A stretch of 64,000 nucleotides of DNA from Pseudomonas sp. CCI4.2 (lineage in GTDB: Bacteria > Pseudomonadota > Gammaproteobacteria > Pseudomonadales > Pseudomonadaceae). The stretch lies in the NCBI RefSeq assembly GCF_034350045.1, contig NZ_CP133781.1:2386001-2450000 (forward strand), read 5' to 3'. Shown one piece after another: positions 1-9,400 of the stretch. A program made the position numbers and the translations under genes. The notes under the pieces were generated by a model. The model did not search any database, had not been told where the DNA came from, and worked only from the letters and a program-made list of their open reading frames with translations. The stretch's first letter is position 1. Each line of letters opens with the position of its first letter.

Positions 1-110
1 GAATGTCCCTGCTCAGGAAAGTAGTGCGCCGAGTCTTTGAGCCACACGAGAATTTCGCGCCGCACAGGGTGGGCCAGGGCTTTTATTATTTCGTCGAGGT
101 CGATAGGCAT
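1..110 (-). CDS. pyeR: ArsR-family transcriptional regulator (PyeR-like), N-terminal part only
   Basis: The first 36 codons of a winged-helix regulator run off the left edge. The visible residues (MPIDLDEIIKALAHPVRR, then EILVWLKD and YFPEQ) are the first helices of an ArsR/SmtB HTH domain. The ATG is preceded on the minus strand by a GAGA stretch at normal distance. Its place beside an AcpH gene matches the PyeR gene of P. aeruginosa as I remember it, an autoregulated repressor upstream of an MFS gene. The DNA-binding helix and any metal-binding cysteines are outside the window, so the ligand cannot be judged. The assignment to ArsR is firm; the PyeR name rests on neighbourhood. Confidence 0.75.
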   Translation of the reverse strand, partial: MPIDLDEIIKALAHPVRREILVWLKDSAHYFPEQGH

Positions 111-136
111 GTCGTTCTCAAATCGTTGAATAACGC

Positions 137-238
137 TATATCGCGATGCAACGAACTTTATATTGGTATTTCGCGATATACAAATACACAGATCGACTAA
201 GCCGCTGCTAAAAAGCTATATCGGGTTATATCGATATA
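137..238. promoter_or_regulatory. Palindrome-rich operator region between the ArsR regulator and acpH
   Basis: Three related AT-rich palindromic motifs occur in 100 bp: TATATCGCGAT at 137-147, ATTTCGCGATATA at 168-180, and TATATCGGG followed by TTATATCGATATA ending at 238. The ATATCGCGATAT-like core is what an ArsR-type dimer would bind. The position just upstream of the regulator's start suggests autorepression and perhaps control of the divergent acpH. This is inference from symmetry and location. Confidence 0.5.
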
Positions 239-270
239 GACCGCACGCTGATTAGGCGTAAGCTCCTGCC

Positions 271-864
271 ATGAATTACCTTGCACACCTCCATTTGGGC
301 GGCGACCGCCCTGAGCAATTGCTCGGCAGTCTGTATGGCGATTTCGTCAAAGGACCGCTGCCGGGGCGCTTCACTCCCGAAATGGAAGCTGCCATCCAGT
401 TACACCGCAGCATTGATACTTTCACCGATGCCCACCCTTTGGTGAAAGAGGCGATAGCGCGCTTCCCGGCCGCACGACGACGCTACGCGGGCATCGTGCT
501 CGATGTATTTTTCGATCATTGTCTGGCGCGGGACTGGGCGCTGTACGCAGCGCAACCGCTGGACACCTTCACCGCGCAGGTTTACCGGGTGCTGGCGGCA
601 GAGCCCGCGCTGCCGGAGCGTTTGGCACAGATTGCGCCGCATATGGCGGCGCAGGATTGGCTGGGGTCTTATCGGGAATTCGAGGTGCTGGGGCCGGTGC
701 TGAATGGTATTTCCCGGCGCCTGTCGCGACCTGAAGGGCTGGCTGGCGCCCTGCAAGAGTTGCAAGCGCTGTACCGGCCCTTGAGCACAGATTTCGCTGA
801 GTTTTATCCCTTGCTACAGGATTTTGCTCAGGCGGCCTTGGCCGAGCGCGCTTCCTTCACCTGA
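271..864 (+). CDS. acpH: Acyl carrier protein phosphodiesterase
   Basis: This 197-residue protein of the AcpH/DUF479 family removes the 4'-phosphopantetheine arm from holo-ACP in the cytoplasm. The family N-terminus is intact (MNYLAHLHLG, then GSLYGDFVKG), followed by the HRSIDTFTDAHP segment and VLDVFFDHCLARDW, whose histidines and aspartates are the usual metal and catalytic residues of this HD-like fold. Length is normal for the family. It is divergent from the ArsR gene and its 3' end overlaps that of olsA on the other strand by 37 bases. The ATG follows a weak purine-rich stretch (AGCTCCTGCC). Confidence 0.9.
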   Translation: MNYLAHLHLGGDRPEQLLGSLYGDFVKGPLPGRFTPEMEAAIQLHRSIDTFTDAHPLVKEAIARFPAARRRYAGIVLDVFFDHCLARDWALYAAQPLDTFTAQVYRVLAAEPALPERLAQIAPHMAAQDWLGSYREFEVLGPVLNGISRRLSRPEGLAGALQELQALYRPLSTDFAEFYPLLQDFAQAALAERASFT

Positions 865-1622
865 CCTGGCCCGGCAATTTCGCCGAACAGTGCTCGTTGC
901 ACGGCTTGTTGCGCCTGGAACGCCAAGGCGGCGCGTTCTTGCTGCTGGCTGGCGATTGGGGTCAACAATTGAATATGGACCTCGCCCTGCTCGTTGGCGA
1001 ATAAGCGGCGCAAGTGCGAGAGCAAATCGTCATCGCCAATAAACGGCGCAATGGGGCAGGGCTTTCCATCACGCAGGTAACGAATCGCCACCGGCTGTAA
1101 AGGCACGCCCGCGTCAATGGCGCTGGCGAGCATGCGTCCATGGAACGTGCGCAGGCTGCGACCGTCGGTGGTTGTGCCCTCAGGAAAGATCATCAGCGCA
1201 TCGTTGCCTTGCAAATGTTCGGTCATCTTTCCCAGAACCAAACGGCTATCACCTGATCCGCGACGAATAAACAGCGTGCCGGCTTTTAGCGCCAGCCAAC
1301 CGGCGACGGGCCAATTGCGGACTTCGGCCTTGGACAGAAACGACAGGGGCGCGAGCATGCCCAGTAGCGGAATATCGGTCCACGACACATGGTTGCTGAC
1401 CCACAGCATCGGCTCTTTTGGCAACTCGCCGCTGACGGTCACGCGAAACGGCAACGCTGCGCTCAAGCGTGCCATGAACCAGCGTGACCAGCGCTGTCGC
1501 CGCGCCATGGAGTCGCCAATAGCCAAGCGTTCGAGAACCCCGAAAGTGCCCGCAATCGTTAGGCCAACCGCGAGCACCCACAACACTCGAATCACGCGGG
1601 CGTAACCGCGTACCCGGCTCAT
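828..1622 (-). CDS. olsA: Lyso-ornithine lipid acyltransferase (PlsC family)
   Basis: This 264-residue membrane-associated acyltransferase adds the second acyl chain to lyso-ornithine lipid. A hydrophobic N-terminal segment (about residues 9-28) is followed by the catalytic HX4D box (NHVSWTD, H78 and D83) and the FPEGTTTDG substrate-binding block. An open frame extends further upstream, but the ATG at 1622 shares one base with the olsB stop in a TGATG arrangement, so I place the start there and infer translational coupling. Ornithine lipids replace phospholipids under phosphate limitation in Pseudomonas. A general 1-acylglycerol-3-phosphate acyltransferase role is the alternative, but pairing with olsB favours OlsA. 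Confidence 0.88.
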   Translation of the reverse strand: MSRVRGYARVIRVLWVLAVGLTIAGTFGVLERLAIGDSMARRQRWSRWFMARLSAALPFRVTVSGELPKEPMLWVSNHVSWTDIPLLGMLAPLSFLSKAEVRNWPVAGWLALKAGTLFIRRGSGDSRLVLGKMTEHLQGNDALMIFPEGTTTDGRSLRTFHGRMLASAIDAGVPLQPVAIRYLRDGKPCPIAPFIGDDDLLSHLRRLFANEQGEVHIQLLTPIASQQQERAALAFQAQQAVQRALFGEIAGPGQVKEARSAKAA

Positions 1623-2377
1623 CAAACGGCTGCCTTGAAGTGGCGGGCGTAACGCGGACACAGGTCGGCGCGTTTGAGCAGGATGAACACATCGGCGACT
1701 TGGAAATCCTCGTCCCAGTACGGTTCGCCGCAAATTTTTGCTCCCAAGCGCATGTAGGCCTTGAGCAGCGGCGGCATTTCGCAGATGACATTCGTAGGCA
1801 GGTCCAACGTTGGCAGTGGCTTCTTGGGCTCGGCGCGTAAGTGCTCGTTGCACAGGTAGCGTTCGCGTAGGCGCTGCATGATCGCGTGCGCTTGGATGCC
1901 GCCGTCTTGCATCGGAATACTGGCGCAGCCCATCAGGTAGCTATAACCGCCTTCGTTGAGAATCTCCGCCAGCTCGCTCCATAACACCGCAATAGTGCCG
2001 CCGTTGCGATACGCCGGATCAACGCAGGTGCGGCCCAGCTCTAGAATGGGTCCTTGCAACCGACCCAGTCCGTGCAGGCTGAACTCTTCTTCGCTGTAGT
2101 AATTGCCCAATGAGGTGGCGGCGGTGTGATCAAGTAAACGGGTAGTCGCCACCAAATGCCCAGTGGACAGATCACGAACACCCACGTGCGAGCAATGCTC
2201 GTCGTAATCGTCGATATCCAGACCCTGTTCGGCGCCTTTGAGCTTGGCGTTGAACTCCCCACTGAACACGCGATAGCGCAAAGCCTGGGCTTCACGCAGC
2301 GCCTGTGCGCCAATCAAACGCTCAGCCTGAAGGCAGCGATCGACGCTGGTGTCATGAGTACGAGAAATCTGATTCAT
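1622..2377 (-). CDS. olsB: L-ornithine N-alpha-acyltransferase (GNAT, hemolysin-like)
   Basis: This 251-residue GNAT-fold enzyme performs the first step of ornithine lipid synthesis, transferring a 3-hydroxyacyl group from ACP to ornithine. The family signature is clear: [12 protein letters not shown], then [16 protein letters not shown], the [17 protein letters not shown] acyl-donor loop, and YLMGCASIP. It was long annotated as a hemolysin-like protein. It is first in a two-gene operon with olsA, overlapping by one base. The ATG at 2377 follows a GGAGACGCC purine run on the minus strand. Confidence 0.9.
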   Translation of the reverse strand: MNQISRTHDTSVDRCLQAERLIGAQALREAQALRYRVFSGEFNAKLKGAEQGLDIDDYDEHCSHVGVRDLSTGHLVATTRLLDHTAATSLGNYYSEEEFSLHGLGRLQGPILELGRTCVDPAYRNGGTIAVLWSELAEILNEGGYSYLMGCASIPMQDGGIQAHAIMQRLRERYLCNEHLRAEPKKPLPTLDLPTNVICEMPPLLKAYMRLGAKICGEPYWDEDFQVADVFILLKRADLCPRYARHFKAAV

Positions 2378-2463
2378 GCGGCGTCTCCGTAAGCCAGCCA
2401 GGAATGCGGCCGGTGGTGTTCTAGCGCATTGGGGTACAGGTGAAGGCTAGGGAGGCGCGATGT

Positions 2464-2487
2464 CATCACCATTAAGCTTTGGTGATG
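2464..2487. repeat. Inverted repeat, 8-base arms
   Basis: CATCACCA and TGGTGATG are separated by 8 bases centred on AAGCTT, in the intergenic space between divergent olsB and the serine hydrolase gene. It could be an operator or a weak hairpin. No T-run follows on either strand. Confidence 0.35.
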
Positions 2488-2516
2488 CTTGTATGACAGC
2501 GGCTCAAGCCGAAGAC

Positions 2517-2545
2517 GGTAGGAGCGAATTCATTCGCGAAAGGGG
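2517..2545. repeat. REP-like palindromic element
   Basis: GTAGGAGCGAATTCATTCGCG contains the inverted repeat GCGAAT-tc-ATTCGC and continues with AAAGGGG. I recognise this as the widespread Pseudomonas extragenic palindrome type. A single copy is seen here, between two divergent genes, as expected for REPs. Confidence 0.6.
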
Positions 2546-2628
2546 CTGCACGGTCATCTGAATAACCGCACGTTTGCTGGAAACAATTTGCTGCTACGGT
2601 CATGGGGCCACCAGCCAGAGGTCTTCCG

Positions 2629-3738
2629 ATGAAATCACCGTGCATACTGACCCTCACGTTGTGGCTGTTTACTGCCCAGGCATTCGCCCAAAACTGGCCG
2701 GATGAGCACTGGTCAACCGCGCCTGTTTCGCCAAGCCCGGCGTTGCAAGCACTCGAGGATTACGCTTTTCCACCCCGTGATGACGTCACCCGCAAAGGCA
2801 TCCGCACCGATGCCTTGTTGGTGATCCGCGACGGACAACTGGTCTACGAGCGTTATGCCGGCGTCACCAACGCCGACACGCCGCACCTGACGTGGTCGGT
2901 CAGTAAAAGTGTGATGGCCTGTGTGCTGGGCGTGGCGTTTGCTGAGGGGCGTTTTCAATGGACAGACTCGGTGGCGAAATTCTATCCACCGTTCAACGCT
3001 CATCCCGACATCCGCCTTGAAGATTTGCTGCACTGGGCATCAGGACTGGATTGGCAGGAAGACTACGAATACGCGCCCCTTAACTCATCCGTGGTCGCCA
3101 TGCTCTACACCCACGGGCGCGCGGATGCGGCGGCGTTCACTGCGGCACATGGCGTGGCCAGCAAGCCGGGAACGGCTTACCGCTATTCCAGCGGTGATAG
3201 CAACATATTGTCCGCAGCGTTGAGAACCATGGTCGGTGAACAAGCCTATCCAGACTACCCCTGGACCGCGTTGTTTGAGCCGTTGGGCATTCGCAGCGCA
3301 GTGTGGGAATCCGACCGCAGCGGCACGTTCATTGGTTCGTCCTACGCCTACATGACCGCACGGGATTTGGCGCGCATTGGTTTGCTGATGCAGCGCGGCG
3401 GTCGTTGGGGCGATAAACAGTTACTGCCCAAGGCGTGGGTCGAATTCAATCTGACCCCCTTTGCTCACGTGCAAAATGACGCCGTGAATGAAGTGCCTGG
3501 TGGCCAATGGTGGTTGAATCGTTTGCCTCCCAGGGAGTCTGATCTCGCCACTCGGCCTTGGCCTGACGCGCCGCAGGATACGTTTGCCGCGCTTGGTCAT
3601 TGGGGTCAGGCGATGTATGTCGTACCCAGTACCAATCTGGTCATCGTGCGATACGCCGATGATCGCGACAGCAGCTACCGTCATGATCAGTTACTCAAAC
3701 GAGTGTTGGCGGCCTTTGCGGGGGAGGGTGCCCAATGA
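2629..3738 (+). CDS. Secreted beta-lactamase-fold serine hydrolase
   Basis: This 369-residue protein belongs to the class C beta-lactamase/6-aminohexanoate-dimer hydrolase family. A Sec signal peptide ends near AQAFAQ at about residue 21, so it is probably periplasmic. The nucleophile box is SVSK (about residue 90), the tyrosine motif is YSS (about 186), and HWG near residue 324 stands where KTG is found in true beta-lactamases, so esterase or amide-hydrolase activity is more likely than drug resistance. An ATG lies 27 bases upstream at 2602, but AGAGG at 2616-2620 sits 8 bases before the ATG at 2629, and the signal peptide begins there. It overlaps the next gene by ATGA. Confidence 0.8.
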   Translation: MKSPCILTLTLWLFTAQAFAQNWPDEHWSTAPVSPSPALQALEDYAFPPRDDVTRKGIRTDALLVIRDGQLVYERYAGVTNADTPHLTWSVSKSVMACVLGVAFAEGRFQWTDSVAKFYPPFNAHPDIRLEDLLHWASGLDWQEDYEYAPLNSSVVAMLYTHGRADAAAFTAAHGVASKPGTAYRYSSGDSNILSAALRTMVGEQAYPDYPWTALFEPLGIRSAVWESDRSGTFIGSSYAYMTARDLARIGLLMQRGGRWGDKQLLPKAWVEFNLTPFAHVQNDAVNEVPGGQWWLNRLPPRESDLATRPWPDAPQDTFAALGHWGQAMYVVPSTNLVIVRYADDRDSSYRHDQLLKRVLAAFAGEGAQ

Positions 3739-4064
3739 ACGGTCGTCAGGCGTTAATTCGGCGTCGGCCCTTGGCCAGTGTTCTGTTGTTGATGGCGTTG
3801 GTAATGGTTGTTTTTGCGTGGCAAAACCGGGTGGCGTTACAGGCATTCCCGACCATCATCAGCGCCTACACGGCTAAGGAATACTGTTCGTGTCGCTATG
3901 TAGTGGGCAACCCAGCTGATTTCTGTGCAGGCTACGTGAAGCAATGGTTGCCCAGCACCCTGATCGATGACCCGACTCAAAAGCGTGTGACTTCCACCGG
4001 TTTGGGTCGTAGCAGCAGTGCCGTTTGGAAAGGCTTGCATCAGGGTTGTCAGTTATTGCCGTAG
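3735..4064 (+). CDS. Small membrane-anchored protein with clustered cysteines, unknown function
   Basis: This 109-residue protein has one N-terminal transmembrane segment (about residues 14-27, VLLLMALVMVVFAW) preceded by arginines, which predicts a periplasmic C-terminal part. Four cysteines stand in that part: the pair in EYCSCRYV, one in ADFCAGY, and one near the C-terminus. It overlaps the serine hydrolase gene by four bases (ATGA), so the two are probably made together and may act together. I do not recognise a named family. Confidence 0.65.
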   Translation: MNGRQALIRRRPLASVLLLMALVMVVFAWQNRVALQAFPTIISAYTAKEYCSCRYVVGNPADFCAGYVKQWLPSTLIDDPTQKRVTSTGLGRSSSAVWKGLHQGCQLLP

Positions 4065-4095
4065 AAATTTGCAACCTCCTATTACCGCCGGTTAA

Positions 4096-4109
4096 GGTTG
4101 GCGCCAACC
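4096..4109. repeat. Perfect 14-base palindrome GGTTGGCGCCAACC
   Basis: A perfect palindrome with no loop lies 18 bases before the leader minicistron of the phospholipase D gene. The absence of a loop makes it an operator candidate, not a terminator. No regulator for it is identifiable. Confidence 0.35.
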
Positions 4110-4126
4110 GCGCTTAGGGAGCCTGC

Positions 4127-4177
4127 ATGCTCAATACAATCTGCTTGTTGCTGACGCCGCTCTGCGTGCTTGCATGA
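4127..4177 (+). CDS. Putative 16-residue leader peptide upstream of the cardiolipin synthase-like gene
   Basis: ATG at 4127 follows a good ribosome-binding site (AGGGAG, 5 bases upstream) and opens a 16-codon frame, MLNTICLLLTPLCVLA. Its TGA overlaps the ATG of the next gene as ATGA. The downstream ATG has no clear site of its own, so translation may begin here and be handed on. The alternative is an N-terminal remnant of a larger protein in another frame. No homologue is known to me. Confidence 0.35.
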   Translation: MLNTICLLLTPLCVLA

Positions 4178-5331
4178 GGGGTGCGATTTTTGCGTGGCGC
4201 GCGGATAACCACTTCAATCTGCTGATCGACGGTCCTGCATTTTTTCCGCGCATGATCGCCGCCATTGAGCAGGCGCAGCAGCAGGTCGAGCTGGAGTTGT
4301 ATTTGGTAGAAGCCGGAAGCTGCGCCGATGCGGTAGTTCAGGCGTTGGTGCTGGCTTCGCAACGCGGCGTGATTGTGCGGTGTCTTTTCGATAGCTTTGG
4401 CGCGCAGGCCTTTACCTTAAGCTTGCGCAAACGACTCACCGATGCGGGCGTGATTCTGCGGTTTTATAACCGCATGCATTGGCGCCGGGGCCTGCGCAAT
4501 CTTTACCGCGACCATCGAAAACTGCTGCTGGTGGATAGACAGTTGGCAGTGGTTGGCGGCACCGGCGTTACCAATGAGTTTTGGCACCCGGAGCGCGATA
4601 CCAGCGACTGGCATGAGGTCATGGTCGAAATCACCGGGCCGATGGTGGTCGATTGGCAGGCGCTGTTCGACCGGCAATTTCATGCCAATGAGCGCCCCAC
4701 CGCATGGCGCCCCGCACATATTTTTGGTTTGCCGCGACTGCCTCGGGTGCCCGTAAAAGGTGTGGGTATGGGGCGTGTGGCCTATGCCGATGCCCACCAG
4801 CACCGCGACATCCTGCAATCGTTGGTCCGGGCATTGAGCAGCGGCAAACGACGCATCTGGTTGGCGACCCCGTATTTTTTGCCCACCTGGAAAGTGCGTC
4901 GTGCGCTACGCAGAGCCGCTGCGCGCGGTGTCGACGTGCGCCTGTTGCTGACTGGGCCGCGCACCGATCATCCGTCTGTGCGTTACGCCGGCCATCGCTA
5001 TTACCCGCGCCTGCTCAAGTCGGGCGTAAAAATCTTCGAATATCAGCCGTGTTTTCTGCACCTGAAAATGGTGTTGATCGATGATTGGGTCAGCATTGGC
5101 TCATGCAACTTCGATCACTGGAACTTGCGCTTCAACCTCGAAGCCAATCTTGAAGCCCTCGACCCCGCGCTCACCTTGGCAGTGGCCTCCAGCTTTCAGA
5201 AAGATTTTGCCCTGAGCACTGAGGTCAGCCTCGAAGATTGGCAATCCCGGCCGTTGCTGCGGCGAGTGCAACAGCGGATTTGGGGCTGGATTGACCGCTT
5301 GGTGGTCAACGTTTTGGACCGAAGAAACTGA
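4174..5331 (+). CDS. Phospholipase D family protein, cardiolipin synthase-like
   Basis: This 385-residue protein has two HKD motifs: HRKLLLVD near residue 114, followed by the GGTGVTNEFW block, and HLKMVLID near residue 296, followed by GSCNFDHWNL. Each supplies half of the active site that in cardiolipin synthases joins two phosphatidylglycerols or PG and PE. It lacks the N-terminal transmembrane hairpins of ClsA and resembles the shorter ClsB-like enzymes. The start at 4174 fits the family N-terminus (AWRADNHFNLLIDG). Other phosphatidyltransferase or nuclease activities of the superfamily cannot be excluded. Confidence 0.83.
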   Translation: MRGAIFAWRADNHFNLLIDGPAFFPRMIAAIEQAQQQVELELYLVEAGSCADAVVQALVLASQRGVIVRCLFDSFGAQAFTLSLRKRLTDAGVILRFYNRMHWRRGLRNLYRDHRKLLLVDRQLAVVGGTGVTNEFWHPERDTSDWHEVMVEITGPMVVDWQALFDRQFHANERPTAWRPAHIFGLPRLPRVPVKGVGMGRVAYADAHQHRDILQSLVRALSSGKRRIWLATPYFLPTWKVRRALRRAAARGVDVRLLLTGPRTDHPSVRYAGHRYYPRLLKSGVKIFEYQPCFLHLKMVLIDDWVSIGSCNFDHWNLRFNLEANLEALDPALTLAVASSFQKDFALSTEVSLEDWQSRPLLRRVQQRIWGWIDRLVVNVLDRRN

Positions 5332-5435
5332 TCCGTTAATTCCTGCCCGTAGTAGTTGCCTATTACCTGCGTTGTCCTGATCGGCCGTAGTTTGACTACT
5401 CTTGTTTACCCACGCCTTCATCTGAGGAGACAGTC

Positions 5436-6017
5436 ATGGCAGCAAAAAAAATTCTCATGCTGGTCGGCGATTACGTCGAAGACTACGAAGTAATGGTGCC
5501 GTTTCAGGCACTGCAAATGGTCGGGCACATTGTCCACGCCGTTTGCCCTGACAAAATCGCCGGTCAATCGGTGCGCACCGCCATTCACGATTTTGAAGGC
5601 GATCAGACGTACAGTGAAAAGCCGGGCCACAACTTTGCGCTTAACTTTGACTTTGCCAAGGTCAGCGTCCAAGACTACGACGCGCTGGTCATCCCGGGTG
5701 GTCGCGCGCCGGAATACCTGCGCTTGAACGACACCATTCTTGGTTGGGTTCGCGCATTCGACAAAGCCGATAAGCCCATCGCATCGGTCTGCCACGGCGC
5801 GCAATTGTTGGCGGCGGCTGGCGTGCTGGAAGGCCGCGAATGCAGCGCCTATCCTGCGTGCGCACCAGACGTACGTTTGGCCGGCGGAACCTTTATCGAC
5901 ATCGCGGTGACTGAAGCGCATACCCACCGCAATCTTGTTACCGCACCCGCCTGGCCTGCGCATTCGGCGTGGCTGAACGGTTTTCTAAAATTGCTTGGAA
6001 CCGAAATCACCCTGTGA
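5436..6017 (+). CDS. DJ-1/PfpI family protein
   Basis: This 193-residue protein has the class I amidotransferase-like fold of the DJ-1/PfpI/YhbO group. The nucleophilic elbow is [13 protein letters not shown] with the cysteine near residue 119. An acidic residue in the N-terminal GDYVEDYE segment takes the place of the second catalytic residue. Members act as cysteine hydrolases, glyoxalases or stress proteins, and which applies cannot be told. A strong ribosome-binding site (GAGGAGA) precedes the ATG. The ribbon-helix-helix gene starts 9 bases after its stop, so the two are probably co-transcribed. Confidence 0.82.
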   Translation: MAAKKILMLVGDYVEDYEVMVPFQALQMVGHIVHAVCPDKIAGQSVRTAIHDFEGDQTYSEKPGHNFALNFDFAKVSVQDYDALVIPGGRAPEYLRLNDTILGWVRAFDKADKPIASVCHGAQLLAAAGVLEGRECSAYPACAPDVRLAGGTFIDIAVTEAHTHRNLVTAPAWPAHSAWLNGFLKLLGTEITL

Positions 6018-6026
6018 GGAACACTT

Positions 6027-6332
6027 ATGTGCGAGCTCTATGTAAAAGCTGACCCGATTCTGTATGAATCGCGCTCACGCTCATTGCGCATCTGTGGCGT
6101 CGTGACGACGCTGCGCCTGGAGAACCAGTTCTGGGACATCCTCGCCGAAATCGCCCGCAACGACGGCATGACCACTAACCAGCTCATCACAAAACTGTAT
6201 GAGGAAGTCATGGGCTTCAACGGTGAAGTGGTCAATTTTGCTTCGTTCCTGCGGGTCAGCTGCACGCGCTATTTGAGTCAGCGTAGAGCGGCGGCGCCGG
6301 AGTTGAGTGTGGTGCGCTCGGCTGCGAAGTAA
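6027..6332 (+). CDS. Ribbon-helix-helix domain protein
   Basis: This 101-residue protein carries a RHH_4-type (arylsulfotransferase-associated) domain. The core runs RSLRICGVVTTLRLENQFWDIL, giving the DNA-contacting strand, then helices IARNDGMTTNQLITKLYEEV and VNFASFLRVSCTRYL. Proteins of this family are small putative DNA-binding proteins of unknown target. It is 9 bases downstream of the DJ-1 gene. Hairpins at 6356-6376 and 6427-6457 follow and separate it from the Tc island. Confidence 0.75.
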   Translation: MCELYVKADPILYESRSRSLRICGVVTTLRLENQFWDILAEIARNDGMTTNQLITKLYEEVMGFNGEVVNFASFLRVSCTRYLSQRRAAAPELSVVRSAAK

Positions 6333-6355
6333 CCCACCGGTTATTAAGCGTAGCG

Positions 6356-6376
6356 CCCGGAGACTTACGCTCCGGG
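6356..6376. terminator. GC-rich hairpin at the left edge of the Tc island
   Basis: CCCGGAG and CTCCGGG pair across a 7-base loop and are followed by TTGT. It lies between the convergent ribbon-helix-helix gene and tcaC. A second, looser stem (CCCCGG at 6427-6432 with CCGGGG at 6452-6457) lies just past the tcaC stop. The T-runs are poor, so termination is inferred from position. Confidence 0.4.
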
Positions 6377-6470
6377 TTGTCCGCGAGGTTCGATAACCAT
6401 CGTAAGCCACCTGCCGCACAGGCAAACCCCGGCTGTCGCTGACGCTCAATACCGGGGTGCCGGCTGCCGG

Positions 6471-9400
6471 TCATTTTCTGCTCTGCGCCTGGATGGCAGA
6501 CATCTCTTCCTCAGTATCGTTTTCATCTTCGGCAATGGTGTACCACGTTAGATAAGTTTGTCGGCGCATCCAGCCTGCTGCGGTCAAGGTAACGGTCGGT
6601 CGGCCCAGAGGGTCGTAGAATTGCCGGTCGCAATAGCCGTGCTCGCGAAACGATTGATCATCAATGTAGGTCGCGCTGTTGGCAAAATAGGGTCTGTAAA
6701 TGCGGACGGCCAAACCTTTATTGTTGTACTCCACCCGTTCGCTTACACGCCAGCGAGGTGAAGCCGGCACGGTTTTTGGCTTGTTATCTTCAAGTTCCAG
6801 CTTACCGTCGATAACAGAATAAGCGTCTCCATCTTCCACCAACTGCCGGGTTTGCAATGTCCGGCCAAACCCGTCTACCGACACAAGGGAAATACGTATC
6901 TGCTTTTCAGGATCTCCGGGATAGCGATCCGCTTGCAACACCGCGCTGTGTACGGGTTCTCTGCGTTGGACCCAACTGAACGGATCGTAAAAGCAGGCAG
7001 TGGCGTAATCGCCTAATGCTTCTTGCGCCGCAGCAACAGCCTCTCTGGGGCTGGCGCTATGCGGAACGTAATTCTCCAGAGGAGAAAAGCCGACTTCGAC
7101 GCCCAACTCAGTGCCATAAAAACTGGTGGCTCGCAGCATGCCGAAAGCATCGTAGGCCGCCTCTTGAGTGTTTTGATTCGCGTCGACCACGCGCCACGGT
7201 TGCAGGCTGTGATAGGAGTAAGTTGCGCTGGTGGCGCATCCCGCCGGGTCGGTGATACGGGTCATGAAAATATGATAAGGATCGTACTCGACCAAGGTTT
7301 CGCCATGGCTGCGCGTGGGCTTGAATGCAGAAACTTCATAAAAGCGTTCGGCGCTGGCGTAGGTGTTAAATCCGCGCTTGACTGACCACAGGGTCAGCCC
7401 GTCTTCAGGCAGAAAGCTGGGTATTAGCTGATAGCCGACTTCGCGGAGTTTTTCGATCAAGTCTGCGCGCGACATGACTCGGTCGTAGGCGCTCAGTGCC
7501 TGCTCATCCAGCTCGGCGGTTTCCGTATAGTCCGCCAACGCCTCAAAAGTCGCCTCTCCGTCTGCGCAACTGATGTAACGCTGGATTGAAAGCCCGGTCA
7601 GCACTCTGGGGAGCATTGCAAATAACCCGTCGGCCTTGATGAAATGTTCGTAACTGATCCCATTGGGCGGCAGGAGGGCGGCGGCAATCAACATGGCATT
7701 ACTGCGTAGGAGGAAAGGTAATCCCAGCCGCCAGCTTTGCGGTCGATCAAGGTGAATGTACTGCGCGAGCGCTTCGCTGAAATAATAGCTTCGTTGCGCA
7801 TCGTCGTGGGAGGCTTGCCACCAGCGCTGCTGGTATTCGTCGTAGTTTGTTGGAGGAAGGTCCGAAGGCTTTTTACGGCGCGCACAATTGACTTTCACGC
7901 CCTGAGTGAGGCCGCCCAATACATCCCAAGCCAGGTTCACAGTGTGCTCGCGCAAGGGGTCGTCAGCCTGACGTTCGTATTGATAACTCACCGACTCCAG
8001 CGCCAGCGGTAACATCTGTGCGTGACGCTGGTAAGCGTTGATCGGTTGCAGTTGCCGCACCAGATAACGTGAACTCTGGACTGCGTAAGGAGTGGCTTGC
8101 GCCTGATTGCCATCAAAGCCAAACACCTCTGTGCGCAACACTGAACCGCTCAGGCAGCGCATCATTTCCCGTAGCGTCTCCTCGTCGGCATTCGTGATGA
8201 GTGGATCGGTTTGACTGGCACTGTCGAATTGACTCAATAAATGGGCACCCAACGGCACGGCGTCCGGGTCGGCGTTGTTATAACCGGTAGGCGGTGGCTC
8301 AGGATAACGGCCAGTGTGAAACCATGTCTTGGTCAGAACCGGTGCGGTGAACGCTTCATCCAGCCGCCCACTTGGCTCTGTGTCGGTTTGCAACAGCAGG
8401 CCAAAGCCGCGAAATATTCGGTCCAAACCGTCGTAGTAGCCCTGGCGATACTGGAAGTTCTGGGTGAGCGTATTTCCGGTAATTTCGTCCTGTTGCGTTT
8501 GCTGTACGACGACATGCAGCGCGAAAGGTAGCTGTGACACTGCCACTGCACCGGCCGCCTTCAAAACCTGTTTTTCATCCAGCCATTCCTGCGCCGAGCT
8601 GCGGTAAGTCACGGTACCGACCGCGCCCATATTGTTGTTTGTTTGCGCAAGCAGATACGGTTTGATCTGTGGGAAATCGAAGCGCCAGTGCCGGGGGCTC
8701 ATGTGTGGCACGGTCAATATCAGGCTTGAACACCCAAGGCCTTGCAAGTCAGCAGTGCTAACCTGACACAGGCAGTCGTAACGCACACCTTCAGGCCATG
8801 CTCGCATTACCGGCTTATGGAAACTGTTTCCGCCCTGATTCATGAATATCTGTAATCGATCTGCTTCGATGTAGATCAGGTCTGGCGCGCCGGATCCGTC
8901 CAGGTCCGCCAGTCGCACTCGCCCGGCATCAAAGTCGGCATACGTGAACGGCAACGTGGCGAATAGTTGACCTTTGCCAAATCGTCCTCTTCCCAAGTTG
9001 GGCCAGAACTTGAGTTCATTATGGCGGATGCGGATCAGGTGTTGTTGACCGGAGCCCAGAATGTCGCTGAAGGCCACCAACTCATGGGGACTGTCGCTCA
9101 ACAAGGGCAGATCGTCGTCATCGTGTTCCACATCGATTTCTGACGCAAAGCCGTACGCTCTACGACTGGCATAGAGCCGCACGCTGTGCGGTCCAATCAG
9201 GGCCAGATCAGATAATCCGCCGCCAACGAGGTCGGTCATTTGTCCTTGAGGGTTGAAGAATTCCGATGGGAAAGCTGCAAACGCGGTGAATGTCGACCAA
9301 CTACGGTCGGGATTCAGAGTGAAAAATCCGGCGGTGCCCGGTTGGGCTACGACCCAGTCAAGCCGCCCGTCACCGGTCAGATCGGTCAGTGCTTGGCGCA

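Noticed and set aside
3..200. A 65-codon plus-strand frame at the left edge
   Set aside because: It is antisense to the start of the ArsR regulator and runs into the palindrome-rich operator region.
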